Assembly (NCBI RefSeq): GCF_030435805.1
Contig: NC_081303.1
Span: 73,693,910 to 73,757,909, forward strand
Reading direction: 5' to 3'
Source: Mustela lutreola
Lineage: Eukaryota; Chordata; Mammalia; Carnivora; Mustelidae
DNA: 64,000 nt
A program made the translations under genes and the position numbers. The notes beneath the pieces are model-generated. The model had not been told where the DNA came from, made no database searches, and saw only the letters and a program-made list of their open reading frames with translations. Below are positions 11,529 to 27,310 of this stretch, in pieces (position 1 is the first letter of the stretch; each line of letters begins with the position of its first letter).

Positions 11529-11917
11529 CCAGCCTCAGCTCCCTCCTGGTGCAACCAGGTGTCCTGGGAAAACTATGGCATCCCCTCAGCGGGCACCAGC
11601 CTCAGACCTGGGCTTGAGGCGGGGAGCGGGCCCGGGCCTTCTCCAGCCCCTCTGCTGTCCTCCAGAGCAGACGCCCTCTCCGTCTCTAAGCTGGAGAGCT
11701 CAGCACGGTGGGGGCTTCCTGTCCCTGATGCCACACCGTCCCTCTGTCCAGCTCATTCTGTCCTGCTCCAGCTCAAGGATTTCTGCCCTTGCCTTGAATT
11801 TCCCAGGCTGTTCAGGAAACTTCCCTCGTGTTACATTGTCCTGCCCGTCAGACTGCGGAGTCTGGCTCCTCCCAGGCTTGAAGACCCAATCGACAGAGGA
11901 GTAAGATCAAGAGTAGG

Positions 11918-11919
<2 letters not shown>

Positions 11920-11959
<40 letters not shown>
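11920..11959. repeat. (GT)n microsatellite, about 20 units
   Basis: Uninterrupted TG dinucleotides in BCAN intron 1; likely length-polymorphic. Confidence 0.95.
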
Positions 11960-11961
<2 letters not shown>

Positions 11962-12624
11962 AACACCCCCATCTCTGCGCTGACTGCCCTCCCCAACCCC
12001 AGGCTGGCCATCTGAGGTCTGCCCTACAGGAACCAGACTCCAGAACAGCAAGGGCAGCAGGAGGGAAGTTCTCACTGTCGCCTTAGTGTGAGCAGAACCA
12101 CGAGCTGCGCGACACCAACCACAGCTGCCAGCCCTTAGCTGGGCCTGCAGGACCCGCTACAGAAATTGCATAAACAGTCCTAGTGAGCAGAAGCACGACT
12201 AGTAATACAATTAGCAACATCACAAGCCAAGGACTGCAGCTCCTCGGCTCGAATCTGTAAGGCAGATGCTGCCAAGTTAGCATCAGGCACTGGTGCTGCT
12301 GTGGGTGGGCGTGGGTCGGGTGGGTGGGTCGTGGGTAACTGCGTCCCTTGATCTTATGCTTTTTTCTGGAATAGAAGTCGCGGAGGTATTAACGGTGCTA
12401 ACAAAACTGATGGCAAAAACTCTTGATCCCGTTGGAAGCACGAGAGCAGGGGACATGGAAGGACCTGGGGCGAGGGGGTGTCCCGCCCACCGGCAGCGCT
12501 AGGAAGGAGAGCAGCAGTGGTAACCAGAATTCAGGCTCATGGTTACCGACCCTCTTCCCGAGCCAGGCCACTTAAAAACGCTTCCCATGGACTACCTTAA
12601 CTTTGAGAAAAATACTATCTATAG

Positions 12625-12710
12625 GTTGCAGCGATGCGGAGCCTGAGGTTCAGAGAGGTCAACTAATTTGCCCAAGGTCACAGAGCAAGTGACAGAGTTG
12701 GGACTCCCGG
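12625..12710 (-). repeat. MIR SINE remnant
   Basis: cctgaggttcagagaggtc and tttgcccaaggtcacagagc are typical reverse-orientation MIR core. Confidence 0.65.
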
Positions 12711-13560
12711 CGCCAGTGGGAACCCGGAGGGGCCCCCAGAAGAAGGGCTGCTTCCCGCTCCTCCGGGCCGCCCGCCGGCCGGCACAAGGTCGGAAGTCGG
12801 GGCGGGGGGCTGGCACTGGAGCGCACGGCAGGGAGGCGGCGGGGACCCGGGGGGCGTTCCCATCAGCCCGCGGACTCGGGCACGCAGGTCGGGCCGCCCA
12901 CGGCGGAGGGGTGCGGACCGCAGGGCCGGAGGCGGCGGCGGGCGCTCGGGGGCTGGCAGGGTCAGGGGCTGGGTGCGCCGCGGGAGGCCAGCGCTGCGCG
13001 GGGGGCGCGGACCGCGGCCGGCCGGCGGGTGCCCCCCGCTCTCGGGCGGCCGGGCTGCGCTCTCGCTCACCTACCTGCGGGCTGCGGGGGCCCGGGGCGA
13101 GGGCAAACCCGGCAGTGCCGCCTCCTCCGGGCTCTCCTCCGGGCTCTCCTTCGGGTCCACGCTCGGTCCTGCGGCTGCAGGCGACTGCGGCGGGAACTGC
13201 GCGGGCGCAGGGAGAGGCCGGGCCCGCAGGATGTTCGGAAGAGGGCGCCGGGCCGCCGGGCGCCGCACAAAACCCCCTTTCTTCCCCCCGCCCCCGCCCC
13301 GCCCCTCCCCGGGGCCGCCCCCGCCCCCTGGCCGGGGACGCGGGGGGCTTGGAAGGTCACGCGACCCGCTGCCTCCTCTGCGTCCGTTCCCGGCGGCGGC
13401 CGCGGGAGCAAGGACGTGCGAAGTAGGACCTCGTTCTGGGGAGGAGAAGCCGGGCGCGGGGAGCAGGGAGGGAGGGAGGGCAGGAGGGGCGGGGCGGGGC
13501 GCTCGCGGAGCGGGCGGGGCGGCTGCAGCAGGAGGGGTGCAAGTTAGACAGCTGGAGGGA
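12700..13560. promoter_or_regulatory. BCAN: CpG island, probable BCAN promoter
   Basis: A dense run of CpGs (for example ggcggcggcgggcgctcgg) about 4 kb upstream of the BCAN start codon, as expected for the noncoding first exon. There is a strong minus-strand donor CCGCAG|GTAGGTGAG at 13075/13074. Exon 1 would therefore end at 13075, with transcription starting perhaps near 13.2-13.3 kb. The TSS is inferred from position, not from an element I can read. Confidence 0.55.
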
Positions 13561-14639
13561 CTTCCCGAGGGCCCGGGGGAGAGGAGGAGGGCCTCCGACC
13601 TGGGCAGTAAGGGAAGGATGACGGGGCATAGAAACCGGGAGGGAAGCTGTGTCTCGGAGGCAGGATGCAGTGCACACGACCTTAGCCATCTCCCGGGGGC
13701 AGCTCTGATTGGGTTTTGTCTCTGGTGGGGCTCCCACTCCCTGCACAGAGGAGGAGCTGACTTTGCAGCTGGACGGATGGAGGTTAGACAGCAGATTCTC
13801 GGCTTAAGCAAAGCAAGTCGGGGACTCTCCGGAGGTGCGGTGGCGGAGGGGCTGCCCTAGGAATGGGCACACCCGGCATGCGAACCCAAGTGCGAAACAC
13901 AGGCGTTGCTGGGAGCCCCGAGCGCCCGCTGGCCAGGGCTGGTGCCGATGAATGTGCAGCCTGGTGCCAGGGGGTGGGCCTTGAGGGCCAGCCGGCAGTG
14001 GGGGAGTCCCCAGAATACCAATGACGCCCCAGCGCCAGCGACTCCCCTTCCCTCTGCTTTCCCAGGCTCTCTCTGCCCCACCCCCTTCTGTCTTCCCCCC
14101 TCCCTCCTGGGACTTGAAGCAGAGCCCCTGGCACGGACTGTGGGCACGACAGCCAGATGCCTGGAATGTCTCCCCTGGATACTGGTGGTGGCACCGAGGA
14201 TAGCTTGTTGGGGGATTTGATCCTGGTATCTCCAGCACTACCCCCAAAATATCCCGACTAAAGCGGGGTGCCTGCAGGGCAAATCATCGTCAGGACAGGT
14301 CCCTGTCCTTCCGTTTAGGCTGCACCCCAGTCCCTCCCGCCTGGATGGGGCTCGGCACTGCCCTCTCGGATGCCCCGCCCCCAGGGCTGTGGACTGGCTT
14401 CCGGAGGGCTTCACAGAAGTTCACCGTAAGCTCCTCCCCAAACCTTTGAGGATCTGAAGGGAGAGCTTTGGCCCCTCCCTGGACAGTCGTCTACTGGGCA
14501 GGCAGGAGAGGGAGACCCGGCATGGTGGGTGGTAGGTCCTTGAGTAAATGAAATGACCCCGGCAGAGAGGAAGCCTGAAAGGACAGACCAAGGGGCCTGG
14601 CAGGGTCTGGGGAAGGAGGGACCTCCGTCCGCCATTTAT

Positions 14640-14700
14640 TCCTTTCATTACATAAATATTAACTGAATGTCCACTACGGACCAGGCACTATTTTAGGACC
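14640..14700 (-). repeat. L2 LINE 3'-end fragment
   Basis: ataaatattaactgaatgtcc...ccaggcactattttagg matches reverse-complement L2 terminus. Confidence 0.55.
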
Positions 14701-16628
14701 AAGGCCTCCCGGGGAGAGGGGGGCACCTAGCCTTGGGGCAGATCTGAGCAGTGCCTGATAGTCCCAGGACCTCCCTTTGCTCCCCTCAGACCTCATAACC
14801 CCGGCTGAAAGAGAGCCCGCCTCCCCCAGGACGGTCTCAGCGCAGGTGCCTGCCTCCAGCCTGCCCCAGCCCGGGCTAAGATCAGCTCCACCCGGGGCCT
14901 GAGCCCACACGGGCAACCAAGCGGCTGAAATTCAATCCTAGTGGTGACCGGCCTGTAACCACAGTTCTTGCCGCGGGGAAACCTGGCTGTGATGAGGAAA
15001 GACGGAGTAAGTGACCTTCCTGGCCACCTCCCCTCAGGACTAGGAGCATGGGCACACGTTTTGGTGTCCTGGGGGAGTCCAACCTTGACCAAGGCCAGCA
15101 GCAGCAGCTGGGGCTGGATCAGGGTTGGTACCAGACAGTCTGTTCCAAGAGGCAGCCCCCTGGTGGGAACCCAGATGCCCTGTGGGAACAGGGAGCGGCT
15201 GCTTGAAGACTGCTGGGAGCTTGGACTGCGGAGGGGCGGGCCCTGAGGTCAGACACCCAGCTTGCCAGCTGCAGGGGCCAAACCTTGTGAAGGGCTTCCT
15301 TTCTCGAAAATCGTTTTCTCTTCTGAGCAACGAGCTGCAGGGAATCTGCGAGTCCAGGTAATGTCTACTGTACCTGGCCAGCAGGTACATCCGTACAGTA
15401 GACAGCTGAGCAGCAAGCTCAGCAAAACCTCCTTCGTTCCTTTTGCCAGTCACACACATGTATGCACGCGTGCACGTGCATGTGTGCGCACACATGGCCC
15501 CAATCCGCACAGATGTCCTGGCCAGGAGGTCGGTGGGCCACGTCCCCGAGGATGAGACAGACAGAGGGCTCATTATCCAAGAGAGGAGTCTTTCCCTGAG
15601 GGCTTCCCAGGGGAGGCAAGTCCCCCAGACTCTTGCACGTTTCCAGGGCACTCTAATGGGCACCTTCTGGTCGGGGACTCTCTTTCCTGTCTTCCCTCGA
15701 ACCTGGCCCCTGGCCCTGCGACAGCCACCACCACCCATTTCTGCCCCTTCCTAAGAAGAGGTGAGAACCAAGGCCTCACCAAGGTCTCAAACAGGGACCT
15801 TCAGGGACTGACTGACACCATCAGGATCGTCAGAAGCAGGAAGCATTAAAGTCAGATTTCAAGCAGAACTTCCCGCCCCAGTAACAAAAGGAGAACGTCT
15901 CAGGGAGCCATAGAATCTTCTGGACAAGGGGAGAGACCCAGAGGCCAAGTGACTGTCCAGGGTCACACAGCTGTAGGGTTGTGTCTAGGGCCGATCATGA
16001 CCATGACCGGTCTCCTGAGGGATGGACATCCAGGCCAGGGTTCCTGCTGGGCCCCAGCTGTCTCTCGGGGCACAGAAATGGAGGCAGAGAGAGAAGGAGG
16101 GAGAGGGGGGGCAGCCCAGCTGGCTGGGCTCCCGTCCTCCTGGACCCTGGGGAGTTTTCCAGTCTCTCTGGAGGAGAACAGTTAGTCTCCCGCCTCTCCC
16201 TCTCCCCCTCCCCCACCAATGTCCCCACCCAGGCCAACACTGAGGCCATGACCCAAATTAAGGAAAGAGAACCCCCCTCAAGGTCGTAGCCTCCCTGGCT
16301 CCAGGGCCTTCCTTCCTGTATCCCCAGCCTCAGTGGCCACTGGGAGAGCCTGTCTTTCCGGTCCCTTGAGCACCCGTCTCCACTGTCCCAGACTTGGAGG
16401 TGGGGCCCCGGCAGCTCAGATCCTTTCCCATAGCACCTGGGTCCTCTTCCACAGGGACGTGGGAGTGGGGCTGTACACACAGGGCTCCAGACGCTGGCAC
16501 AGCTGTGCTGGGAGAATGGTGGCTTTGATAGCTTCTGAAAGGGGCCAGGAAGCGCGGGACCCCGGCCCAGACGAGGGAGGGGCCAGCCTTGTGCTGAGGG
16601 CTCCTGCAGCTGAAGACCAGCAGCAGGC

Positions 16629-16648
16629 GGGGGGGGGGGGGGGGGGGG
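16629..16648 (+). repeat. Poly(G) run
   Basis: About 20 consecutive G bases; likely unstable in copying and sequencing and a possible G-quadruplex. Confidence 0.9.
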
Positions 16649-16963
16649 CAGTTGCAGAGGAGGTGGGGTGGCGAGGAGACAGAGGTGGGACCTACAGGCT
16701 GAACAGCATTTCGGGGAGCCCCTGAGCAGGAGTGGATGGACCCTTGCTGCCAGGGGACCTAAGTCCTGTGTTCAGAGGGGCCACGAGACTGTTCCCCCCA
16801 GTCTAGACGGCTGGACCGTGAGAACATCCTGCTCTCCTCATCCTGCTCGTCTGCAGGCCCCTCGCAGCCCTGGTCCCTGTGGCCGGGCACGGGCTCTGGG
16901 ACAGGCACTCACAGCTGCAGCCTCCTCACCTGCAAGATGGCAACAGCATCTTGTTTTCTGTTT

Positions 16964-17181
16964 CTTTTCTTTTCTTTTTTTTTTTTTTAAGATTTTGTTG
17001 ACTTATTCGAGAGAGGGAGAGACAGATAGAGACAGCGGGAGTGGGGAGGAGAGGGGGAAGCAGGCTCCCCGCTGAGCAGGACACCCGATGCGGGGGGGCG
17101 GGGGGGGCTGACCCCAAGACCCTGGTATCCTGACCCCGGCTGAAGTCAGGTGCGGCTGGGACGGGGCCTCCCAGGCGCCCC
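16964..17181 (-). repeat. CAN SINE
   Basis: Poly(T) start, body with aagcaggctccccgctgagc, terminal ccaggcgcccc. Approximate target duplication cttgttttctg / ctcgtgttctg. Confidence 0.85.
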
Positions 17182-17705
17182 CTCGTGTTCTGGTTTTGAC
17201 ATTGGAACCACGTAAACATGTTCTATAATTGAATCATAAAATTAAATTTAGAATAATTAAATGAATTCTAGACTGAATTTAAAAGCAGAACAGGGATTCA
17301 ATTCCTAAACACCTAAAACCAGGTGAAGCAAGGGCCCGCGACTGTACATGAAGCTGGAGGCAAAGCCACAGGGAAGGATTTTCTTTCAAGCGATGACGGA
17401 ACTCAGCATGCTAACTCTCCGTCCCTCAGAGCTAAGAGAACCACGGAGAGATCATAATGTCGGCGCTGGGGTTGCAAAATGCAGCACTTACTGTGACAAG
17501 CAAGTAAGTGACTGCGGGAACGGCTTTCGGGAAGAGTCTCAGGGTGAGGAAAGGAAAGGTCAGCCGACGGCTCATCCCGCTGCGAGCGGCGATAACAGTG
17601 TGGACTCAGGATGTGGATGCCGCGGAAAAGGCTTAGGACCATGACTCCCCAGTAACACTGAGTGCTCCCGGGATCCAGACCGTGGTCTCCAAATGGTACT
17701 TTCTG

Positions 17706-17902
17706 GGAGCCTGGGTGGCTCCGTCCATGAAGCACCTGTCTTCAGCTCAGGTCTTGATCCTGGGGTCCTGGGATCGAGCCCCGCATCGGGCTCCTTGCTC
17801 AGTGGGACGCCTGCTCCTCCCCTGCCTTTCCCCCTGGCTTGTGCTCTCTCACTCTCTCTGTCTCAAATAAATAAACAAAAAAATCTTAAAAAAAAAAATA
17901 AA
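17706..17902 (+). repeat. CAN SINE
   Basis: Flanked by tggtactttctg (17694-17705) and tgatactttctg (17903-17914). Confidence 0.92.
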
Positions 17903-18091
17903 TGATACTTTCTGCTCCCAGGAACCAGGCCTCTTTGGAGACGCCCCAGTGAGGGGCAGCACGGGTTGTCACGCTTGTGAATAAAGGAGGTTTTGAGACT
18001 CAGGCCAGGCTCATGTCCAAAGGAACCAGTAGCCACTTTGCGGAGACTCCCACTGGCCAGGATGACCTATCAGCGTTAAAATGAATAATGA

Positions 18092-18280
18092 CAGGACACC
18101 TCACTGGCTCCGTGAGTTAAGCGTCTGCCTTCCGCTCAGGCCTGGGTCCTGGGATTGAGCCCCTGCATCGGGCTCCCTGCTCAGCAGAAAACCTGCTTCT
18201 CCCTCTGCCTGCTGCTCCCCCTGCTTGCGCGCTCTTTCTAACAAATAAATAAGATCTTTAAACAATAAATAAATAAATAA
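18092..18280 (+). repeat. CAN SINE
   Basis: Diverged head (acacctcactggctccgtga) and tail aataaataagatctttaa. Confidence 0.85.
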
Positions 18281-18340
18281 GCACACGCATAAGTGTGTAC
18301 GTACTCAGTGAGTTTTCAAAAAAAAAAAAAAAAAAAGAAT

Positions 18341-18537
18341 GGGGCGCCTGGGTGGCTCAGTGGATTAAAGCCTCTGCCTTTGGCTCAGGTCATGATCTCA
18401 GGGTCCTGGGATCGAGCCCCACATCAGCTTCCTGCTCAGCGGGGAGCCTGCTCCCCCCCCCGCCCCGCCTGCCTATCTGCCTACTTGTGATCTTTGTCAA
18501 ATAAATAAATAAAATCTAAAAAAAAAAAAAAAAAAAG
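18341..18537 (+). repeat. CAN SINE
   Basis: Intact head ggggcgcctgggtggctcag and a long poly(A). It lies 60 bases after another CAN SINE in the same orientation. Confidence 0.92.
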
Positions 18538-20567
18538 GAATAATGAGAATGAAGCCTATCAAATCTACAAAGTCCAAGAGTTCATCATGATACTAAAAAT
18601 GAAAATCCCTGGTCACCTTTGGACACTGATGGGGCGCCGACTCACAACAGTGAAGATTAAGAGGGTGTATGGGGCCCCGTGGTGCCCACCCGTGTCTGCT
18701 TAGCAGCCGCCTCAACAGACCAAAGGCTGCTGACTGCCTGGGGACTTTCTCTGCTGGACGGGTGGACAGCAAGTCAGACGTGGGCAGGAGCTGACGGCGT
18801 GGAAATAGCCTCAGGTCGTGACAGAGGGGAGGCCAGCAGACCAGAGCCCCAGGCCCTCTCAAGTGGGAGCAGAGTGAGGCCAGACCCCCTCTCCTGGGTC
18901 TCCCCACACTCCCAGCAGCTTTGCACTCCAGCTGGGCCCTGTTGGCCCTGTCCCAGGTGCTAGGACTGTTTACTCGGTGATCGCTTGGATTCCTTCCCTT
19001 CCCTGTCCCACTGTCCTATTAAGATCTGGGGATTCAGAGCCACCAAGTCGTGAGCACACGTGGCGGGCACACGCACTCGGGTGTGAGTGCGCTCAGAGGG
19101 CTCAGTAAGCTGCGAGAGCAAGAACCAGGCTCCCACGGCCCCATCTCTGGGCCCCCTGCCTCGCTCTCAGCTCGCCCATAGCTTCTGTGATCAGGCTTCA
19201 GGGGAGGAGGAACCCCAGGCCTGCTTCGTGGGCGCGTCACTCTGGTCACCGACGTGAGCTGACCGGGGGAGGTTTTGGCAGGACGCTAGCCACCCGAGTT
19301 TGCCGGCGGGAGCAGGGACACATGGCCAGGTTGGCTGGTCAGGCCGGGAAAGGGCACAGCGGGAAGGTGGGAGATGAGGAAGCTGAGGGAGAGCCGTGGG
19401 CGGCCTTGCTGGCGCGGGCGCCGTCTCTGCGGAAGTCCCACTCACACGCCAGGGGCACGAACAGCCAGCCTTTGTCCCCCACCACCCCGCCAGCACCCAC
19501 ACGAGGCCGGTGAATGGCGTGGTTGTGGCGGTGGATAGAGGTCGGCACGGCTGGCTCCCTCTCTCCAGGCCCCATCTAGCACCGGCGGTGGCTGGACGCT
19601 CGGCCGGTCAGCAGCACAGACAGGAGCCGAGCCCTCACATGTGCCATCCCTCGGGGACATCAGCCGGCCACGGGGAAACAGGCTGACTGTGGTGCACCTC
19701 TTTCAGTCTGCAGCGGAGCAGTATCTGCCTCCTGGGGTCATGCACATTCTGGATGTGGATTTGCCTTCCCCGCCCAAGGGCCTGGGCTAGGACCAATATC
19801 CAAGGAAATGGTCTATCCCTACGAGATCCCACACGATATCACCTCTAACCAAGGGGAGCCGTTGGCCACAAATAAAACATGACAATGAGCCCAGGACCAG
19901 GCGTCTGTCGACCCTGCCATCCGGCACAGCCCCGCGAAGCTGCGAGCCCGGCAGGACAGAGGACGGCCTCTGTACGGCACATGTACACTCCAGCGTGGAG
20001 GACACATGCTCTGCGATCGGGGCAGTGGGTTTCAAAACACAATCTACATTTTGAACCAACGCCATTATCCGGTGCTGGGCCCAGATGGCTAGAAATCGTG
20101 GGTGTGGGAACCAAGGGATAGAAAGAGCAGGGATGTCACCGCCAGCACCAGTGACCCCCTCGGGGGAATTCGTGCTTCCGGTCCCTGGAGGCGCTGCAGG
20201 GTCAGAAGCCCTGGTTCCTGGGGTGGGAGATGGGGTCTGCCAGGGGTCACAGTCGGGACGCCACCGGAGCTAAGCGGCCTCTGGCTCCTCTGGGGCACCT
20301 CATGCCGATTCACCGACAGGCAAAGACAGGAATTACAGTGGCGAAGGTTGCTCTTACGTAGCCCATGTCAGCCCTCCCAGGGCTCCTGGACAGCCGGCAG
20401 GACAGGGCCAGCCCCACCCCACACCCTCACACCCTCTGTTGGCTGCCTCCCCATCCTGCCTTGCTTCTCCAGCCCCCCACCAGGGCCTCTTAGCATGACC
20501 CCCAATACACCGCTCAATACGGAAAGCCTTGACCCAACCTCCGGTTTGAGGGGCCCCCACCGTCTTC

Positions 20568-20880
20568 ACTCAGGCTGCTGTACCAAGTTACCACGGGCCG
20601 GACGTCTTAAACACAAACATGTATTTCTCTCTCGGCACCGAGGCCAGCAAGTTCTCCCTAATCTCTTCTTATAAGGACGAGGATGTCATCGCATCATCAA
20701 GGGATGACCTCCCGATGGCCCCGGGTCCAAAACCATCATACTGGGGATCAGGGCTTTAACATATGGATTTGTGGGAGGATGTAGGCGTTCGTTCCCTAGG
20801 CACCTAGCTAAGACAGATGGGAGAGAATCAAGTGTTAATCTGACCTCTCCTGAATGGGTTCTAGGGTGACCATCATCGAC
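20568..20880 (-). mobile_element. MaLR-like LTR fossil, reverse orientation
   Basis: gctgctgtaccaagttacc and a cttataagg motif match the reverse complement of MLT1-type LTR ends. Ancient, fragmentary and noncoding. Family assignment is from memory and approximate. Confidence 0.45.
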
Positions 20881-21039
20881 GAGGGACATCTTTCTTTATG
20901 GAAGAGTTCACAGTTAATAATCAAGGAAGAAGGAACAACAAAATTAGAGGGTTTTCATTTTGTGCTTCTACCGGAATGATGCATCTAGACAGCGATCCCC
21001 AGTAGCCATTAGATAAAAAGGTGAGGGTGTATAGGGTCA

Positions 21040-21505
21040 GATGGTGGGCACAGAAGGATACGTCCGCATCTTAATCCCTGAGACCTGTGAATGTTCACTC
21101 ATTTCGAAAAGGGTCTTTGGGATGTAACTCATTACATGAAAGTATTCCCAAAATTCAGTCATATCCTGGATTAGCCAGAGTGGGGGGCAAATCCAATGAC
21201 AAGTGTCCTCAGGAAAGACAGAAGGCGAGGAGGCCCACACACGTGAAGAGGAGGAAGCAATGTGACCACAGACACAGAGAGAGGAGATATGTCCCCAGAG
21301 ACACCAGAGAATGCTGGCTGCCACCAGAAGATGAAAGAAGCAAGGAGACGTCCTCTTCAGAGTCTACACAGGGAGGGCTTCACCGCCAACACCAAGAGCT
21401 TGGACTTCTGGCCTCCAGACCCGTAGAAGAATACATTTCCATTGCCTTAAAACACCACATCAGGGGCAATTTGTCGCAACAGCCATAGGCAGCTGATACA
21501 ACGGC
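21040..21505 (+). mobile_element. MaLR-like (MLT1-type) LTR fossil
   Basis: The order of motifs (cctgagacctgtgaatgtt, aaagggtctttgggatgtaa, tatcctggattagcc, ggacttctggcctccagac, gcagctgataca) follows the MLT1 LTR layout. It is a solo, very old, heavily diverged LTR without internal sequence. Confidence 0.55.
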
Positions 21506-21861
21506 GACATTTGGAATGAACGCGTCAGGCCGACGACAGAGTGTACCGGTCAGCCGCAGCGGCAACAACCAGACACCGTGTGCGTCCCGATGTGACGGAA
21601 CAGGAGGCGCACGGTCCTACTCACGAAAGACTCCTGGGCAAACAGTGAATGTGTGTTTAATGAAACGTCTCAATATAATGGTGGGGGTCAGAGGGGGACA
21701 GAGAGGACAGAGGGAAGTGTGAAATGACACGACAAGGATACACTCAGCCGGATCTAGAATGGGGGAGACTCAGCATGAGAACGACGCGGTTTCCTAAACA
21801 AACAAAACGGCACAGAAAACGTGAGGGTGGAAGAGATATGACTCTAAAAAATTAACGGGGG

Positions 21862-21992
21862 GCTCTCTCGTCCAGGAGTCGGCCTGAGAGTCTCTCTCTG
21901 CCCCTCCCCCCGCCTGCGTGTGCTCACTCTCTCTCGCTCTCTCTAAACGAATAAACAAAATCTTTTAAAAAATAAATAAAAATTAGCCAAGA
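21862..21992 (+). repeat. CAN SINE, 5'-truncated
   Basis: Only the pyrimidine-rich body and the tail (aataaacaaaatctttt) are preserved. Confidence 0.7.
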
Positions 21993-22239
21993 AAAATCCA
22001 TCAAACAGAATGTATAGCCCTTACTTGGATCCTGGTTTGGGCAAATCAGCTATGAAGTTATATTTTTTAGACAGTCAAGGAAAAGTGATCATGAAGTATG
22101 TATTAGATAATGTCCACTGGAGGGGATGGGTAGTGGAGTTATGAATATTGTTTAAAGTCACTATATGTTAGAGATAGATAGTGAGAATTAAGTGGAAAAA
22201 TAATGGGCTGTCTGAGATTTGCTTCAAAATACTCCAGCA

Positions 22240-22433
22240 CAGGGACGCCTGGGTGGCTCAGGCAGTTAAGTGTCTGTTTTTGGCTCAGGTCATGATCCCA
22301 GGGTTCTGGGATTGAGTCCCACATTGGGTTCATTGATCAGTGGAAAGCCTGCTTCTCCCTGTGGCTGCCTCCCCCCACGGTTTGTACAAGTGTGCTCTCT
22401 CTCTCGGACAAATAAATAATTAAAATTAAAAAA
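22240..22433 (+). repeat. CAN SINE
   Basis: Flanked by aaatactccagca on both sides (about 22227-22239 and 22434-22446). The duplication also fixes the orientation of the older sequence it entered. Confidence 0.92.
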
Positions 22434-22699
22434 AAAATACTCCAGCATAAACACAAGTGAGCGAATTCAGAGACCCCGAGGGCTCCGCTTCAAAACGGTC
22501 AGGCTGGGATACAGCGATCCGCCGCCGAGTCTCTCTCTGCGCAGGTTTACAGTCCTCCATGATTTAAAAAAACAAAAAAATTGTAATAGGAATGTGGAGA
22601 GTAGTTGTAAAAATTAGCAAGCTTTGTATTCATGGGTGAGAACACCAAGCTTTGCAGCCAGTGGAAGGGTCCTGGGGCCGATTCCCATCTGGTCTCTGA

Positions 22700-25993
<3,294 letters not shown>

Positions 25994-26339
25994 GATGGCG
26001 AGTCAGCCCAGCGCTGTCTGTAGGGCACAAAGAGCACAAGCAGACGGCATTTCTTGGGACTAGAAATAGGAGGAGGGAGCAGGGTTGGAGATGGATGATC
26101 CCATCCATCCGGGATCCTTCAGAAGGGACTGTCCCGCTGGAAAGCATGGGGACAGAGCAGGGGGCTGAAGGGGGCAAAAGGAAGGTGATGGGGGAAGGGA
26201 CAGTGGCAAACTCCCTTCCCCCAGGCCTCCAGGGCCATCCCTCTTTTGCCCCTCCACGGCCTCCCTGCCCTTCCCCCTCCCAGGGGCTACTTCCTGAGTC
26301 TGGCCACCCAGATGGCCGCTGCAGTCTCTCTCCTCTCCC

Positions 26340-26700
26340 AGCACTGTCCTCCAACAGAGCCAGCCCAAACGTGATCTTGTCTCTCTCCTGCTTAACACAC
26401 TGGCTCTTTTTGCCCTAGGGACAAGGTCTGGGCTCCTAACCGCGGCTACCAGGGCCCTCTGGGATCCCCCCCACCCCCGCCTCCCGTGCCCTCAGCACTG
26501 TGTTCCAGACACCTTGGACTTCTGGCTCCAAGAGAGTCTGAATTCACTCTCACTTCCTTCTCCTGGGCGTCACTGTGGGCCTCACCTCCTCTGGGAAACC
26601 CTTCCTCTTCCCTCGCTGGCCGCACTGTAGTGTGCTGTGACCTGCTCCCCTGGGCCCCCCGCTTCACCGGTCTGGCCCCCATTCTTGGAAGTACTTTTAT
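26340..26700 (+). repeat. L2 LINE fragment
   Basis: L2 3'-region phrases appear in order: tctctcctgcttaacac, ggacaaggtctgggctcct, accagggccctctggga, ccttggacttctgg, ctgggaaacccttcctc. Confidence 0.55.
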
Positions 26701-26845
26701 TAGCGACTGAGCTAGCAGTGTGGGTTTGAGAGTGATACCTGGGCATGTATGGGCTGTATCATACAGGGAGGTGTCCAGTGGTTAAAAAGCTAGAGCACTA
26801 ATACCAAAAACAGCTGTCTATTTCAGTAGTAGATTTCCCCCCTTC

Positions 26846-26957
26846 TTTTTCTTTTCTTTATTTTATTAAGTAGGCTCCTTGCCCAGTGTGGGGCTCGAAC
26901 TCATGACCCTGAAATCAAGAGTCGCAGGCTCTATGGACCGCCAGCCAGGTGCCCTGA
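26846..26957 (-). repeat. Older CAN SINE subtype
   Basis: tggggctcgaactcatgacc, gaaatcaagagtcgcaggct and gccagccaggtgccc identify the tRNA-Lys head in reverse. Confidence 0.8.
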
Positions 26958-27069
26958 TTTTTTCCCCTTATTGTTATCTGTTCTTTATCAACTTGGCCAT
27001 TTTTTAAAAATTGGACTGAGGACACCTTTAGCCTGGCTTTACTCTTTTCCTAACCCCTATTCCTCCAAG

Positions 27070-27215
27070 TGCTAATTGCATGACTTCGAACGAGTTATTT
27101 ACTTCTCTCTGCCTCGGTGTCCTCAGCAGTAAACATGCCGATAGCAGTTCCCATCTATCTCATCAAAGGAACATGCTAGAATTCTTAAAATCGTGCCCAG
27201 TATAAAGTAAGTTCC
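27070..27215 (+). repeat. MIR SINE remnant
   Basis: gcatgacttcgaacgagtt and ctctctgcctcggtgtcctc are MIR-like. Confidence 0.5.
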
Positions 27216-27219
27216 ATGT

Positions 27220-27310
27220 TTGTGTTAGCCTTTATCTGCAGCACCCAGGACAGTTGCTGGCACACAGTAGGTGCTAAATAAATGTGTGTGCTTGTTAATG
27301 AATGAGTCCC
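27220..27310 (+). repeat. L2 LINE 3'-terminal fragment
   Basis: cacccaggacagttgctggcacacagtaggtgctaaataaatg closely follows the L2 terminus. Confidence 0.7.

Larger units (their letters stand above)
9221..13074 (-). other. BCAN: BCAN intron 1
   Basis: It runs between the probable noncoding exon 1 and exon 2, whose acceptor CCACCAG lies just upstream of 9227. It holds L2 and MIR remnants, one CAN SINE, the 126-bp direct repeat pair and a GT microsatellite. A 66-codon minus-strand frame at 12083-12283 encodes a hydrophobic run (WLVMLLIVLLVVLLL), but nothing supports it as a gene. Confidence 0.5.

Noticed and set aside
12083-12283. Short minus-strand frame with a strong transmembrane-like segment
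   Set aside because: Only 66 codons, no family, no start or splice context; hydrophobicity alone is not enough.
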